Shown here one piece after another: positions 29,958 to 41,165 of a DNA stretch of 64,000 nucleotides. Source of the stretch: Aporrectodea caliginosa (lineage: Eukaryota > Annelida > Clitellata > Crassiclitellata > Lumbricidae); NCBI GenBank assembly GCA_020284085.1, contig JACEVL010000519.1, positions 980,001-1,044,000 of the forward strand, written 5' to 3'. Position 1 is the first letter of the stretch. Each line of letters opens with the position of its first letter. Position numbers and translations under genes: made by a program. The notes under the pieces were generated by a model. It was not told the origin of the DNA and ran no database searches. It worked only from the letters and a program-made list of their open reading frames with translations.

Positions 29958-31865
29958 TTATTTCATCTCCAGAATTCCTGTACGCCCTGATGACCGCTGG
30001 CACTTTGGATGGGGAAGAAGGCCATCCGGGCATGATCCGGCTGTTATCTGACCCAGCAGCTGTCGGCGTGGAGGTGGCTTCGTCTGCAGCGAAGGCGATC
30101 GGAGCTTCTGCTCAGAAGCTGAGGGTGGGGATACGACCTCGTGTAGGCACTGAGGCGGACGGAGATCAAAGGCTGAGTCACAGCTGTCGCAGGTATCGTA
30201 AACAGAACCCCAGACGTTTAGAGGGTTAGGTACTTTCGCCTGTCGACCCAGCTCGTCAAAGGTTTCTCTATCGTCGTCTGGGCTCTGTGGGCACCGAGGA
30301 GAAGAAGGCGGGGTGCATTTATCGGCGAAACAGATCGTCCTTTGTAATCGAGACTTTTCTCTCTCTTTCATCACGGCTTGCCAGAAGAGACCGTCTGATA
30401 ACCCAGCATTGCGATGCAGAGGTTTCGGCACGACGGCGGGGGAGGCGCGCCAAGCTTCAGCGGCCGTCGCAGATGTGAGGATGGTAATGGTTTTCTTAGA
30501 AACGGACAGGCAGAGGGCATCGAGCTGTAGCGCTGGTATCACGGCTGGTTCACGTGATAATTGAAGTCCAGCAGAACCATGGAATGCCTCTGTGTCAGGA
30601 TGAGCTCGCGGTAGACTGACCGGAGGGGGATCAGTCTGGTCACTAATTGATACCAGCGCCGCGATGTCTAGGTCCGGCTGCTGCTCAGCGGGGACCTCTA
30701 CAGGATAACGGTCGGCGGAGAGAGCCTCTTGCCCGTGCAGCTGCTCAGCAGGGGCGTCAAGAGGATAACGTCTCATTGGCAACTGGACTGGAAAACACGT
30801 TTCATCGTTTGCAAGATGGACGACGCTTTCTAGGACGTAATTGTCCGTTGGTTTAGTCGGTCTAATCGAATCGGTTATGCAACCGTTCGTTGGGTCGTCT
30901 GAGGTCATAATCTCAGATGCACATACCTCAAAGATGATGTCTTGCACTGCTTCCAAGTGCTCCAGATCCCGATAGGCTTTGCAACCCCGGAGTGATTGTT
31001 TGCGTATGAAGGCGACATAGAAGTGCAGTTCATATTCGCGCGTCCGTGGTTGACTGACGGTCAATGTACTCATTCCATGCGGTTGCAGTTGCGATAGGTC
31101 GGACATACGAAGAGTTTCCGCTGCTGGGTGTATCTCTTGGCATCGACTGAGAGCGCGGACTACTGCTTCCGGTATAAGATTCAAGGCACAGTACTTACAG
31201 CGACGGTTCTCGTTGCTGGCTTGACTGTTGTCTGTTGACTCAGTTGGCAGTCGGGATATGCATCCGCCATGACTGCGCCCAACTGAGTTGGCCATTCGGT
31301 AGGTGGTCGTCAGTGTTATCTTGATGCAGTATTTACAGAAACGATTCTCGTTTCTGGCTTGACTGCGGGCTGCAGACTCAGTTGGCAGGAGGGATCTGCG
31401 TCCGCCATCGCTGCGCCGAACTAAGTTAGCCATTCGATAGGACGTTTTCTGGCCACAGAGCTTACAACAACGCTTCCGGTTGCTGGCTTGTCTGTGGCCT
31501 GAAGACTCAGTTGGCAGTTGAGATGTGCATCTGCTGAAACTGCGTCGAACTGAGCTGGTCATTCGATGGAACGTTTTCTGGCCACAGAGCTTACAGGAAC
31601 GCTTCCGGTTGCTGGCTTGTCTGTGGCCTGCAGACTCAGTTGGCAGTTGAGATGTGCATCTGCTGAAACTGCGTCGAACTGAGCTGGTCATTCGATCCAA
31701 CGTTTTCTGGCCACAGAGCTTACAACAACGCTGCCGGTTGTTGGCTTGTCTGTGGCCTGCAGACTCAGTTGGCAGTTGAGATATGCATCTGCTGAAACTG
31801 CGCCAAACTGAGCTGGTCATTCGGTAGAGGGCCTCGTCGTGTTCGAAGGATGGCATAGCTTTCAC
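29958..31865 (-). CDS. LTR-element ORF with five Cys-motif repeats (635 aa)
   Basis: It starts at 31,865, 100 bp after the LTR and primer-binding site, where gag normally lies. Residues about 14-230 are five tandem units of 41-49 residues, each running R-M-[TA]-[SN]-x-V ... LPTES ... N-x-x-R-x-C-K-x-C. Units 1-3 end CKLCGQKT; units 4 and 5 keep only CKYC. The C-x-x-C pairs suggest a metal-binding half-knuckle repeated in series. The rest is polar, with a short duplicated RYP...PAEQ motif near residues 380-410. It does not match the retroviral C-x2-C-x4-H-x4-C knuckle. No polymerase follows. Function unknown; a gag-like role is inferred from position only. Confidence 0.6.
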   Translation of the reverse strand: MKAMPSFEHDEALYRMTSSVWRSFSRCISQLPTESAGHRQANNRQRCCKLCGQKTLDRMTSSVRRSFSRCTSQLPTESAGHRQASNRKRSCKLCGQKTFHRMTSSVRRSFSRCTSQLPTESSGHRQASNRKRCCKLCGQKTSYRMANLVRRSDGGRRSLLPTESAARSQARNENRFCKYCIKITLTTTYRMANSVGRSHGGCISRLPTESTDNSQASNENRRCKYCALNLIPEAVVRALSRCQEIHPAAETLRMSDLSQLQPHGMSTLTVSQPRTREYELHFYVAFIRKQSLRGCKAYRDLEHLEAVQDIIFEVCASEIMTSDDPTNGCITDSIRPTKPTDNYVLESVVHLANDETCFPVQLPMRRYPLDAPAEQLHGQEALSADRYPVEVPAEQQPDLDIAALVSISDQTDPPPVSLPRAHPDTEAFHGSAGLQLSREPAVIPALQLDALCLSVSKKTITILTSATAAEAWRASPAVVPKPLHRNAGLSDGLFWQAVMKEREKSRLQRTICFADKCTPPSSPRCPQSPDDDRETFDELGRQAKVPNPLNVWGSVYDTCDSCDSAFDLRPPQCLHEVVSPPSASEQKLRSPSLQTKPPPRRQLLGQITAGSCPDGLLPHPKCQRSSGRTGILEMK

Positions 31866-31952
31866 CTTTTACGCGATTCAGAATTCGTAAGACTTAGCTT
31901 ATCGTGCTAACTGAGATTAGCTTATCGATTTATTGTAGTGCGCGGTTCTTAG

Positions 31953-31964
31953 TCTCTGACACCA
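31953..31964 (-). promoter_or_regulatory. Primer-binding site of the LTR element
   Basis: On the minus strand the bases directly after the LTR read TGGTGTCAGAGAC. The first ten bases are complementary to the 3' end of animal tRNA-Leu (TCTGACACCA). Its place between LTR and ORF supports a retrotransposon reading leftwards. Confidence 0.7.
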
Positions 31965-32186
31965 TGTAACAGTATCATGATGTAACGTGCTGTTACTTAA
32001 TATACTTTATTGTTACTTATTATTATACATGCTATAGCCTAACAGTCCGTATGCCTCTATACCGAATGCCACGAGTTAGTGTCAGTGGTCAGTATATAAT
32101 AGCATACGGTTGGATCGCTGTGGGCGTGGCCTAATAACATCTTGTCCAATGGCGATCTACATGGACCTGTCGACCTACACGTCACA
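31965..32186 (-). mobile_element. 5' LTR of a retrotransposon (222 bp)
   Basis: Read on the minus strand it runs TGTGACGTG ... CTGTTACA, so it has TG...CA ends with a TGTNAC inverted repeat. It holds a TATA-like TATTATATA at about 32,092-32,100 and an AATAAA at 32,006-32,011, in the order expected for U3-R-U5. No matching 3' LTR was found to the left, so the element is truncated, rearranged or incomplete in this assembly. Confidence 0.75.
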
Positions 32187-33225
32187 ATAACAAAACAGCT
32201 TTTTGTTGGATAAACCAGCACCAGGATCAAATGAGCAAACATAGGATCAAGGGTGCATATAAGTGGGATCAAGGGTGCATACATACATGCACCCTTGATC
32301 CCATCTGAGTCACCTTCGTTTTTGGCACATAAAATATTAAAAATGATGGAATAAAAGAACATTGAATATAAAGTTAGATTGACAATAAAATTGTCTATTA
32401 GACACATTCGATACAAATTCAAAAATGTTAGCACATTTTCATTAAAGGAGAAAAGTTACAAAATAGGATCAAGGGTGCAGACTCTCCCCTACAGCATACT
32501 AAACGCGTACGTATAGACGTCCTACTGCTTAGGCCTACTTGCCTGACCCTTATAATTACAAAGTTCAAAATGTATAAAATAGTTATGAGAGTGCGCGTGA
32601 GCCTGCAGATTGTTTGGAGAAGTAGAAAGTCAGACTCAGGCTGCATGAAAGCTACAGCTTTCGTTTTCTCTCTGTCTATAATCACATATCCAGCCTCTCA
32701 CGCTCCGCTACATCCGAGCTTGGCTTTAAAACTGGGTCCACTATAGCTATATATCTCATTGTCCACGCCAAGCATGATTACTGCAATTCCCTTCACTTTA
32801 TTTTGGAACCAACCAAGCAAAGCATCTGAAACGCATCTCAACTACTATAGCTATTTAAACTTCTTCCAGTAGGCTACTACAACAAATATCTGATCCATAT
32901 CATACGAAGTCATCGAAACCCTACTTTTCGCTTCGGTGCAAGTTGACGTAAAAAAATTCGTTTCCCCAATGAATCCAAAAAAGGTAGCGAAAAATTTCAG
33001 TCTAAAACACTGCTGGTAGGGGGCGGGGGGTTCGGGGATTGTTGACATAATTTTGGGGGTCCGTCAATGTTTGACAGTTGTTGTCAAGGGGGGTCAAAAA
33101 GGCCTAAAATTTGTTGACATAATTAATGGACAGGTCTTTCACTCGAAACTGAAAACACTGTTTTTTTAGACAAAATCCTATGCTGAATCCTACACTTCTC
33201 CCCTTCTCCCTACCTGCCTCGCCGT

Positions 33226-33226
<1 letters not shown>
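32187..33226. repeat. Intergenic stretch with GGATCAAGGGTGCA repeats and a hairpin
   Basis: The word GGATCAAGGGTGCA occurs at about 32,244, 32,266 and 32,465, and once inverted. At 32,264-32,303 it forms a perfect inverted repeat with 17-bp arms (TGGGATCAAGGGTGCAT) and a 6-base loop. No gene was recognised in the rest; 33,000-33,140 has short TTGACA/TGTTGACATAATT repeats that recur near 61,040-61,280. Confidence 0.6.
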
Positions 33227-33289
<63 letters not shown>

Positions 33290-33301
33290 TAATAATAATA
33301 A
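33227..33301. repeat. (AAT)n microsatellite
   Basis: About 25 AAT units with one AAA interruption. Read on the minus strand it follows CAATAAAGGAAGAATT, so it is probably the tail of a retroposon in that orientation. It creates an artificial poly-Asn frame on the plus strand and poly-Leu on the minus strand. Confidence 0.95.
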
Positions 33302-33599
33302 TTCTTCCTTTATTGAAACAATCCGGTTGACACAACGCAACCGGTACAGTTTACATTTATGCAGTTGAAACAATTCACAAGAACGCAAATGACAGAAGAC
33401 ATAAATCTTAACTACTAACAGAACAGACAGCCTGCAATACACGGCGCTAATAGCAGCCTACAAAGCATGTCTCTCCTACGGGGGCTCTCTACGCCAGATG
33501 TTATCCAATGCACTATCGGGCTCCCAACGCCACACACCATCCACCATAGCCGCCTGCTTGATTCTCTGGATTTTGACCTCCTGCCTATCGATATTGTTT

Positions 33600-34635
33600 T
33601 AATTGAGCGCCTGTGAATAAGTTGGTTCCCGCGACTTCGCTTTTGTGGGCGCTGTAGAAGTTTCGAGTTTACGAATACGATTACGATATTACGAGTGTCA
33701 TCATCTAAATTTCTGGGTGTTCACATAGACGAACAGTTAACATGGACAGAACATATAAGCGATATTTCTAAAAAGATATCTAAAAATATAGGCATAATTT
33801 CTCGTGTTCGACATCTCCTGCCACGATATATTCTTGTAAATTTATATTATTCCTTAATATATCCATATATGTCCTATTGCAACCTCACATGGGCCTCTAC
33901 CTACCGTACCCGCTTGACCATGCTGACAACCTTACAGAAGCGAGTTATTCGAATCATATGTAATGTACCCTACAGAGCTAACACCAAATTTTTATTCCTG
34001 AACATGAAAATACTGCCTTTCGAATGTATTAACAAGCTGCAAGTGGCGCTATTTATGTACAAAATTCATTCGCGCCAAATACTATCAAACTTTGATCACT
34101 GGTTCTGTAAAAATTCTGAGGTACACGACCACTATACACGTTCATCAAGCAATTACCACCAAAGAAGTGTGAACACCAATATTAGGCAGCATAGTATCGG
34201 CACATACGGACCGCTGATTTGGAACTCCCTGCCCAAAGAACTTACTTGTCTACCTACTGTCTATCAGTTCAAAAATAAATTAAAAATTCACCTTTTGACT
34301 GCAACTGTTTAAGATTTACTACACTGATTGTGCATGCATTGCTCTGTTTTTATGTTACGAGTTAACTTTGCATTTGTTGTTTGAAGATTGTTTTACTTCC
34401 TGTAAGATTAACTATGGACACCATAACAAGGATTGTTTGAAGACGTACTGTTGTAAATGATGAATAAACCAAATACTGTTAGATTAATGATTGTGAAACT
34501 AGGGTGACTCTGCTAGCGGAACCTTATGTTCATTTGGGTCTACCTATTGACGCCACTGCACTTGAATGTCTTGATTGTATTTGTATGTGATCGTATTATG
34601 GTGATCAATAAAGAATTGATTGATTGATAAGCACA
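33600..34635 (+). mobile_element. LINE 3' end (reverse-transcriptase C-terminal part)
   Basis: The frame 33,695-34,312 encodes 205 residues of the C-terminal region of a Jockey/CR1-type reverse transcriptase, starting KFLGVHIDEQLTWTEHI and including LTTLQKRVIRI and GPLIWNSLP. The polymerase core upstream is absent. After the stop come about 300 bp of 3' UTR, AATAAAG at about 34,609 and a TTGATTGATTGA tail. Directly upstream (33,612-33,690) is the tail of another element (TGAATAAGTTGGTTCCCGCG ... GGCGCTGTAGAAGTTT), so one element appears to have landed at the end of the other. Confidence 0.85.
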
Positions 34636-34654
34636 CCATGGTCTTATATAAACC

Positions 34655-34807
34655 GGAAGATCACGTTCTCTGCTGCGTTTAAAGTTGCGTGACGTGTTCT
34701 TTCTGATCGATGTTTCCGGGGTTTTATTTCGGCGAAGAGTAAAGTTGTTACACGACAGTTTATTTTATTATTAACAGCGACTGAGTTGTTCACAGCCCTC
34801 AAGAAAA
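34655..34807 (+). promoter_or_regulatory. Candidate promoter and first exon of MRPS5
   Basis: TATATAAACCGGAAG at about 34,643-34,657 combines a TATA-like box with an ETS-type CCGGAAG, common in mitochondrial ribosomal protein promoters. The following 150 bp end in AAAATG, immediately followed by GTAACT, so a start codon could form the last codon of exon 1. Assignment to MRPS5 is by position only, and the exons between here and 35,710 were not found. Confidence 0.3.
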
Positions 34808-35709
34808 TGGTAACTGATCTTACAATGTGTTTGTTGTAACTCTTAATTTATTTCTGCGTTCGTCGTATTTACATGTATAGGTATAAGTCGTGAAACAGCC
34901 ATATGGCTACAGATACACTAATCGTCATCTCATTGCGTAGCGAATCCCCAATGGGTATTGTCGCCGGATCCCTTAAACTATTTTGTGTAGAAAAACCGTA
35001 TTCCGAAAATGCTGTTGTATGCCGGACCCCGAAATTCAGATTTCAGGAATAATGGGAACTTTACCGAAAGTCATGAGGTGGTCGAATGTCCGAATTTGAA
35101 GAGATTTTCACGGCTATGTTTTAATAGGTATTACAGTAGTATATAAATGGATGTAATGCTATGTAGATTCTGCATGTGGTTGCCTAGCATATCCTTGAAA
35201 CCTCAGTTCCCAAAATAAATGAATATGCTGGTGCCCTGCGCTTTGCTTTCAAGTGGTGCTTTAGAAATTCTCAGTTTACGAGTATAATTACAGTGCCAGA
35301 GAGAGATAGTGTATGTGTGCGAGAGTGTCAGAGGAAGAGACAGACAGACAGAGAGAGAGAGAGAGAGAGAAAAAAGCTGTTACAGTGGGTTATGCTTAGT
35401 ATGAGAGATTTGTAAATGTCAAGGTACACCTTTTAGTGGACATCCATTTTGAGATTTGGTTGACGGGCGACATGAAGCAAGTGAGTGATGGATGAGCAGA
35501 AACATCAGCTAGGAGAGAAGGATACAATAGTTAAGTACAGTACCATCTGCATAAAGATGACCAGCGTTTGACTGAATATGATCCTATGAGATGGCTCTTT
35601 GGTGTAACATACAAGATAAAGATGTGACCTTAGGATGGAAGTCAGTTGAGACTACAATACACTGATGGTATAAAACAGCTGTAAGCAGCATAAATAATTT
35701 TTTCTTTAG

Positions 35710-38700
35710 ATTCATGCTGTTTTCATACTGACAATATATGGTAAAGGAAAATCTGTTGGTGTGAAGGAAGCATATACAAAACCTTGTCTTTTGGGAAAAT
35801 CTGTTGGTGTGAAGGAAGCATNATCAGTACTTCGTTCCAGTTACATGTTGCTCGACTTTGAGGTGGTTTCAGACCGCAACCCTCCAGCTGCGAAGGCACC
35901 CGAACATACCCCTATACCACACGCGCCCCAGTTGTATTGTATTGTATTGTATAGTAGTTACCACGTTTATATTGCGACCGAGCCACCCGCAGTAAAGATC
36001 TGAGAAATTAATCTCTGATAAACCGACCGACCGGGAATCGAACCCGGGGCGCCGGCGTGGAGAGCGGGTACCAACCCACTCGGCCACTCAGGATCTGTAT
36101 GTGTATGACATCCCACTTTGTGTTATGTTGTGCAAAAGATAACCTGTTTACTATTTCAAAATGCCTACAGTGTATATATAGTCTGATGTAGTACTTTGAA
36201 AGACTCTTCGTGAATACATGTTGGCCAACTGCTGAATTTCAGCTCTAAACCCCAATGTGCCTTGGAGTGTGCTGATCTCTGACTGGTTTTGTGCAGTAGC
36301 AGTTTAAAGCTCTGCATGTTCATTTATTCATTCAGAGCATTTGTATAGCACCCTTCAACGTATGTATACGCTAAAGGCGCTCCCAACCCAGAACCAGCAA
36401 AGTGGAACCGTTTGAAATGTTTGTGAAAAGTACAATCATGTAGTGCCCTGGCCAAAAGGACATGTAGATCGAGAGGGATGCCATTCCAGGTATCTGACAC
36501 AACTGTCTATATTTAGAAATAGAAATAATGCTTTGGAAGCCTTTGATGTCACTCAGGATTGACTAATATTCTTGTTTACAGAGAATATAACATTTTGTGC
36601 ATACTTAGAAAAGTCCTTTCATAGTTAACTTGTTATAATATTGATAAGAAATATATGGTTACATTTTTATAGGCCAAAAACAGAGCTGCCCAGCGACTGA
36701 GGTTTATTCCACTTTACAATAACCATACAGGTTTGTAGAAACTAGTTCCAAAAAAATCCTACTCGTTACGACTTTGAAGCTTCTTACTAACATCAGTATT
36801 TCTATATCGTATGTGAATGAGCGCTGGCAAGTACACTTTCTTGAAGCAACCAACAGACTGTACAGAATTTGGAAGAAGTCCTTTTACCAGTTTGTTGTGT
36901 TTTTAGTGTTATGGAAGCGTAATGTCATACTTTTTGTGATGTTTGTGAATATCTAATGTACAAGGCCTTGGTGTGTATATATAGTTGCCTCTCAGTGGTG
37001 ATTCAAATTAGTTGATCTTTTCACTTCCATACTTGGTTTAACAATTTTATAAATGGTCTGTTTTCTGTAACTTTTCAGTTTACCACAACATGTTTACACA
37101 GTATCACCGATCGAAAGTCTTCATTCACAAAACGGAAGAAGGTTTGTTTGTTTAAATCTCAATAAATAAATTGAGAATAATTGAGAATAACTGTTTAAGT
37201 GGTTACTTGACACCAGCACTTGAATACTCTTGAAACTCTCTGCCCACACCTAACCATGCGTAAACATCACATGCATTTATGTACATAACATTGATTGCTC
37301 TGGTTGTTGAACTATGCCGTTGTAATTTCATGGTTTCCTGTTCTAAACCATATGATAGGTCTATGATATTTGGATTTATTTGGCGTTATTGTAGTGTACT
37401 TGTGAATTTATTATCTACTGTATGCTGGAGTCAAGGGGTCCAATTAGCATTTTATTTACACATCATTAAAGGCCTCCTGTCTTAATATTGTCATAACCTT
37501 TTATGCTGCTTGTCCCTCACAGGTTATGGGCAGAATTAGCTAATTTTACTTTCAAAACGTGAAACTGTTAGTGCCATTGCATGTAACTGTGAAGAATGTT
37601 TTAGAAGCAAAATGATCTGATTAAATCAGACATGTTTCTGACTATGTTTGGCAAATCTCTAATGACAGTGGGGAATTTTATTGTGCTGATTAGTCATGCT
37701 GTAGTGTTAGCTTAATACACAACTAACACTGAAGCCTCTTAATATCATGTTCATTTCATTATAACACAAATTCTAATACAGGATTGTTGAGACATGGTCT
37801 CCAAATTTAGTTCAGGTTTAGAAAGTGAAATCATCTGAGATGCAACTATATAGACTTCCTCCTTTTCTACGCTCTACCAGCCTCTCTGGTGACATTTCTA
37901 CCTCTTTCTCTCACCTAAAACCTTCCTTTTCTCTCGGAGTACCTCACTCTGGCAACGCTTCTGAAAGCCTATGCTGTGAGAAGCGCTTTATAAATGATCA
38001 AATACACTACAATATAGACCAAGGCCTTGTACATCAGATACTCATCATTAAGTGGTACTTCTGTGTCTTCCAGGTACAACATTAGGTTCACAATGATATA
38101 CTCTTACTATCTCACATTATCTTAATTATGTGAAACAGACATTGGCACAGTGAATATTCCACATGATGGATTTACCTATCTTAGATTCCAGTGTATTTGC
38201 AAGAAAGTTTACCCAGAAAATTTTGGCCACTGTGAAAAGTTCAGAATTTCCAGCTGAGACGTTGATTGTTCTGATTTTAGGATTTGGTCTTCGCTGTCAT
38301 CGTGCCATTAAAACCTGCTGTGAACTGATTGGAATCAAAGACCTTCACTGTAAAGTGGAAGCTAGTACAAAGAACGTCAATGCCATTACTCAGGCTTTCT
38401 TTGACGCATTGGTTAACCAGGTATGCTGCCATTTAACTGATGTTTTCAGTTGAAGATACCACAGATATTAGATTTATATGAAGACTATGACAAGGCTCTA
38501 AAAATATGTAATGTGAGTTCAAGAAGTTATTAAAACTATGAATATAACCATGAGAAGTATAACTTTATAAATGTAATGATGTGGTTAAAGAAGTTATACA
38601 AATTCTTATTTACATTGGAGTTTAGATTTTAGAGTGTTTGAGGCATTTGCTCAATGTTATACCTGTATTACAGAAATGAGAACTGGGCACTTTGAATATG

Positions 38701-39302
38701 CTTTATGTGACAACGAGGACATGAAATACAAACAGGGTTTGGAATGGCATCCCTCAGGAGCTATACCTGTTCCTTAGATCATGTACTGATGTGTTTTATG
38801 GCCACTTGAAACTCACTTTTTTGCCGTAGCTGGAATTGGGAGCGCTTCTGAGTAGTTACCTTGAAGGGGCGCTATATAAATTTTGGAATGAATGAATGAA
38901 AGACAGGTATTTAGTTGTTTAGTTGTAATTAGACCATTTGGTTGAGTTATGACGCTCATTTAAGCTTACCGTAATTTTGTCATGTTTCAGGAAACTCACA
39001 GTGAGCTGGCAGACAGAATGGGCTATCATGTGGTTGAGTTCCGCAAAGAAAGAGACAATCTTCCAGTAGTGATAGCATCTCCTACGAGTGGAGTTGTCCG
39101 AGAGGATGAACTGAGGGATGAGGAGGAAGACCTGGAGGTTGAGTTTGACCGACTCTACTATGGAGGCAAATGTGAATTGCAGAGGCCTCCAAGGCAGTGG
39201 TTCTATTCGAAATTCAGGTCTTGGAAAAAGAAGAAGGCAGAATTGCATGCAGTTCGAAACCAGCCAGATGCACAGATTTTGCGTCGAGCAGGGCTGTGGT
39301 AA
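35710..39302 (+). CDS. MRPS5: Mitochondrial ribosomal protein S5 (uS5m), C-terminal half
   Basis: Small-subunit protein of the mitochondrial ribosome. Exons: 35710 to about 35787 (S5 loop, TIYGKGKSVGVKEA), 36673-36730 (AKNRAAQRLRFIPLYNNHT), 37079-37141, 38281-38420 (GFGLRCHRAIKTCCELIGIK, then KNVNAITQAFFDAL) and 38991-39302 (ETHSELADRMGYHVVEFRKE to the stop). The last four join in phase and match the S5 C-terminal domain of animal MRPS5. The first exon carries a 27-bp duplication around the single N at 35,822 and no exon joins it cleanly to 36,673, so sequence is probably missing. The N-terminal 150 or so residues are not found. An AATAAA follows at about 39,350. The tail of about 60 residues is acidic, then Lys-rich. 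Confidence 0.9.
35822..35822. other. Ambiguous base between duplicated exon ends
   Basis: The only N in the window. It stands at the end of the second of two copies of GGAAAATCTGTTGGTGTGAA (about 35,756 and 35,796). This looks like an imperfect assembly join inside the first recognisable MRPS5 exon. Confidence 0.7.
35932..36096 (-). mobile_element. tRNA-Ser-like SINE
   Basis: Read on the minus strand it begins with a tRNA-like head: A box GTGGCCGAGTGGG (36,075-36,087) and B box GGGTTCGATTCCC (36,033-36,045). A short unrelated body follows and a (ATACA)n tail at about 35,932-35,951. The head cannot fold a complete acceptor stem with its neighbours, so it is a SINE and not a tRNA gene. It lies in an MRPS5 intron. 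Confidence 0.8.
36320..36400 (-). mobile_element. L2-tailed retroposon fragment
   Basis: On the minus strand the tail reads GGGAGCGCCTTTAG ... GGGTGCTATACAAAT and is followed by (TGAA)n. It belongs to the same tail group as those at 13,383, 18,700 and 38,834. It lies in an MRPS5 intron. Confidence 0.6.
38825..38902 (+). mobile_element. L2-type retroposon 3' tail with (GAAT)n
   Basis: GGAGCGCTTCTGAGTAG ... GAAGGGGCGCTATATAAAT, then TGAATGAATGAA, in the last MRPS5 intron. It is nearly identical to the tail at 13,383 but carries a different terminal microsatellite. Confidence 0.75.
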
Positions 39303-39354
39303 TAGTTTTTGAGTCTTTGTACACCAAAGTGCGGTTAGCAGTTGGTTTTTCAAT

Positions 39355-41157
39355 AAAGGATATACTTACTTACTTACTTACTTACTTACTTAACTACTTT
39401 TTCACTTCAGCCATCTATCACACCTATTTCAGTGGTTAACCAAGGCACCAGATTTTGGCGGTGGCATACATGAAAGAAGCAGCTCATTGGTAGTTTGAAA
39501 TGCTGTCACTTCAGCTCAGTTTATTAATTCTAATAATGACAATACTGTTAAAAAGTGCTGGTTCTAGTAATTAAACCCTCCTGTGAGACACTTTAAATTG
39601 CATAACGTGTAAATGTACACCGCAGTGCGTTTGTCAGGCGCTTCAATAAAGAAAAGATTATTATTATTATTATTATAAGACCTTGTATTGTTGTAATTAT
39701 GATCTTAATCTGGGACAGTAACTTTTCAACATGGTGTAGTTCTGTGTACGTTAGTTTACAACATGATGAATGTATAAACTATATGCATTAACTGTACATT
39801 TGACTAGATTTGTGTTTACATAATGCTGGTGTAATGCCTAACTTACTGTTGGTCATGATGATTTCTCAAGCCATTGGACATTTTTGGCTTTGCCGTTTCA
39901 GTTATGCACTGAACTATGATCAAGTTTGCCAACAGTGATCAAACCTTGTACTTCTTTTTTAAGTTTAATCAGTTCTGAGTGTGGTGACTAATTAACTGCT
40001 GGGTGTGGTCCCCGGATACTGCCGTATCCAGCAAAGGGACCGTAATTAAAGTCCGTGCAGTTCAGACTGTCAGAATTCGCTTTTAAAGCCCAGGATGTAC
40101 AGAAATAACCACAGATGGGGAGGTCCGCATTGGCATAACCCCCCTGTCTGCATCTGTGTAGTCCCCTTCTTTAATAGTGGACGACCCCAGCATAATCCTA
40201 TATGAAGCGAAATTTCTCGAGAGACTAGAGATTGTGAATAGGCCTATTGACCTCTCTTTGTGAGGAGGTTCTTGTTAACGTCACCGATAATTATTAATTT
40301 GTAAATCAATGGTCCTCTTTATCAGTGCTCAGCCATAAATTATAGAAGAGCCTCAAGTTGTTAAAGTACTCAAACTGTTAGTCTACAACAAGCCTGTAGC
40401 AAGGGCCTGTAGGTGTTGCTGCATAGGTTGTGTAGGCCTACTAATAGTGACATTTAACACAAGTGAACGTGCTATGGTCGTATATCTTGTGAACGAAATA
40501 TTAGGTGTTGTGTGTATGCTGTTGTCACCACATGGCCTGACCTCTCTCTGTGGATTCTGACCCTCTTACCGATGACCGCCGATGACGGGCTCATGCGGAC
40601 TTGCTTTGATATCCGCTGTTGATTAAGGTGGTCTCCCGTCCCTGACCCAGATTTGTGTGGTGCTGGGGGATCTAGAGAGACGTGCATTACATTAGATACA
40701 GGGTATTGGTTTTTATGTTCCATGAAGAACACTCGGAATTCGAATTAATCAGATGACAAAGTGTAAAACCAATTCACTATTGAGCCTTCAACTTAGGCCC
40801 TATAGTGCATGTGCACAGTTTTATCGTACTACATGTACATACACTTATCCAACTGTAGACCTGTGAAGAGAAAGGCCAGATTTAACCCTAAGTCTCCATA
40901 TGTATCCCACTGTTGTATCAATGTCCTTGCTATTGAGAGCCAAGTTACAATACTTCGTTCAAAGAAACGATCGATGTCCTTTGTCCGATTACCGATGCCT
41001 TTCGTCGGCGATTGTTCGGACTGTTTAGCGTTGCAAGCGGTTCAGCCGTAATTGCCACAAGCGATCTTCCATCTAAGGATCCTTGTTTGAACTGACTGAA
41101 ATCGTAGCTGCGTCCAGCCAACTTCCCGGTCGCCGTTTTCTGCTCGCTACGGATCGG
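39355..41157. other. Intergenic stretch downstream of MRPS5
   Basis: It holds (CTTA)n at 39,361-39,392 and another retroposon-like tail (GGCGCTTCAATAAAG followed by (ATT)n) at about 39,638-39,676. No further exon or RNA gene is recognised. Open frames in both orientations around 40,472-41,051 are unsupported. Confidence 0.5.
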
Positions 41158-41165
41158 CGCTGCTG

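Noticed and set aside
29819..30856. Plus-strand open frames opposite the 635-codon ORF
   Set aside because: They are antisense shadows of the long GC-rich minus-strand frame and have no splice or promoter support.
33180..33442. Poly-Asn and poly-Leu open frames
   Set aside because: Both are translations of one (AAT)n microsatellite.
36027..36096. tRNA-Ser gene on the minus strand
   Set aside because: A and B boxes are good, but there is no paired acceptor stem and a SINE body with an (ATACA)n tail follows.
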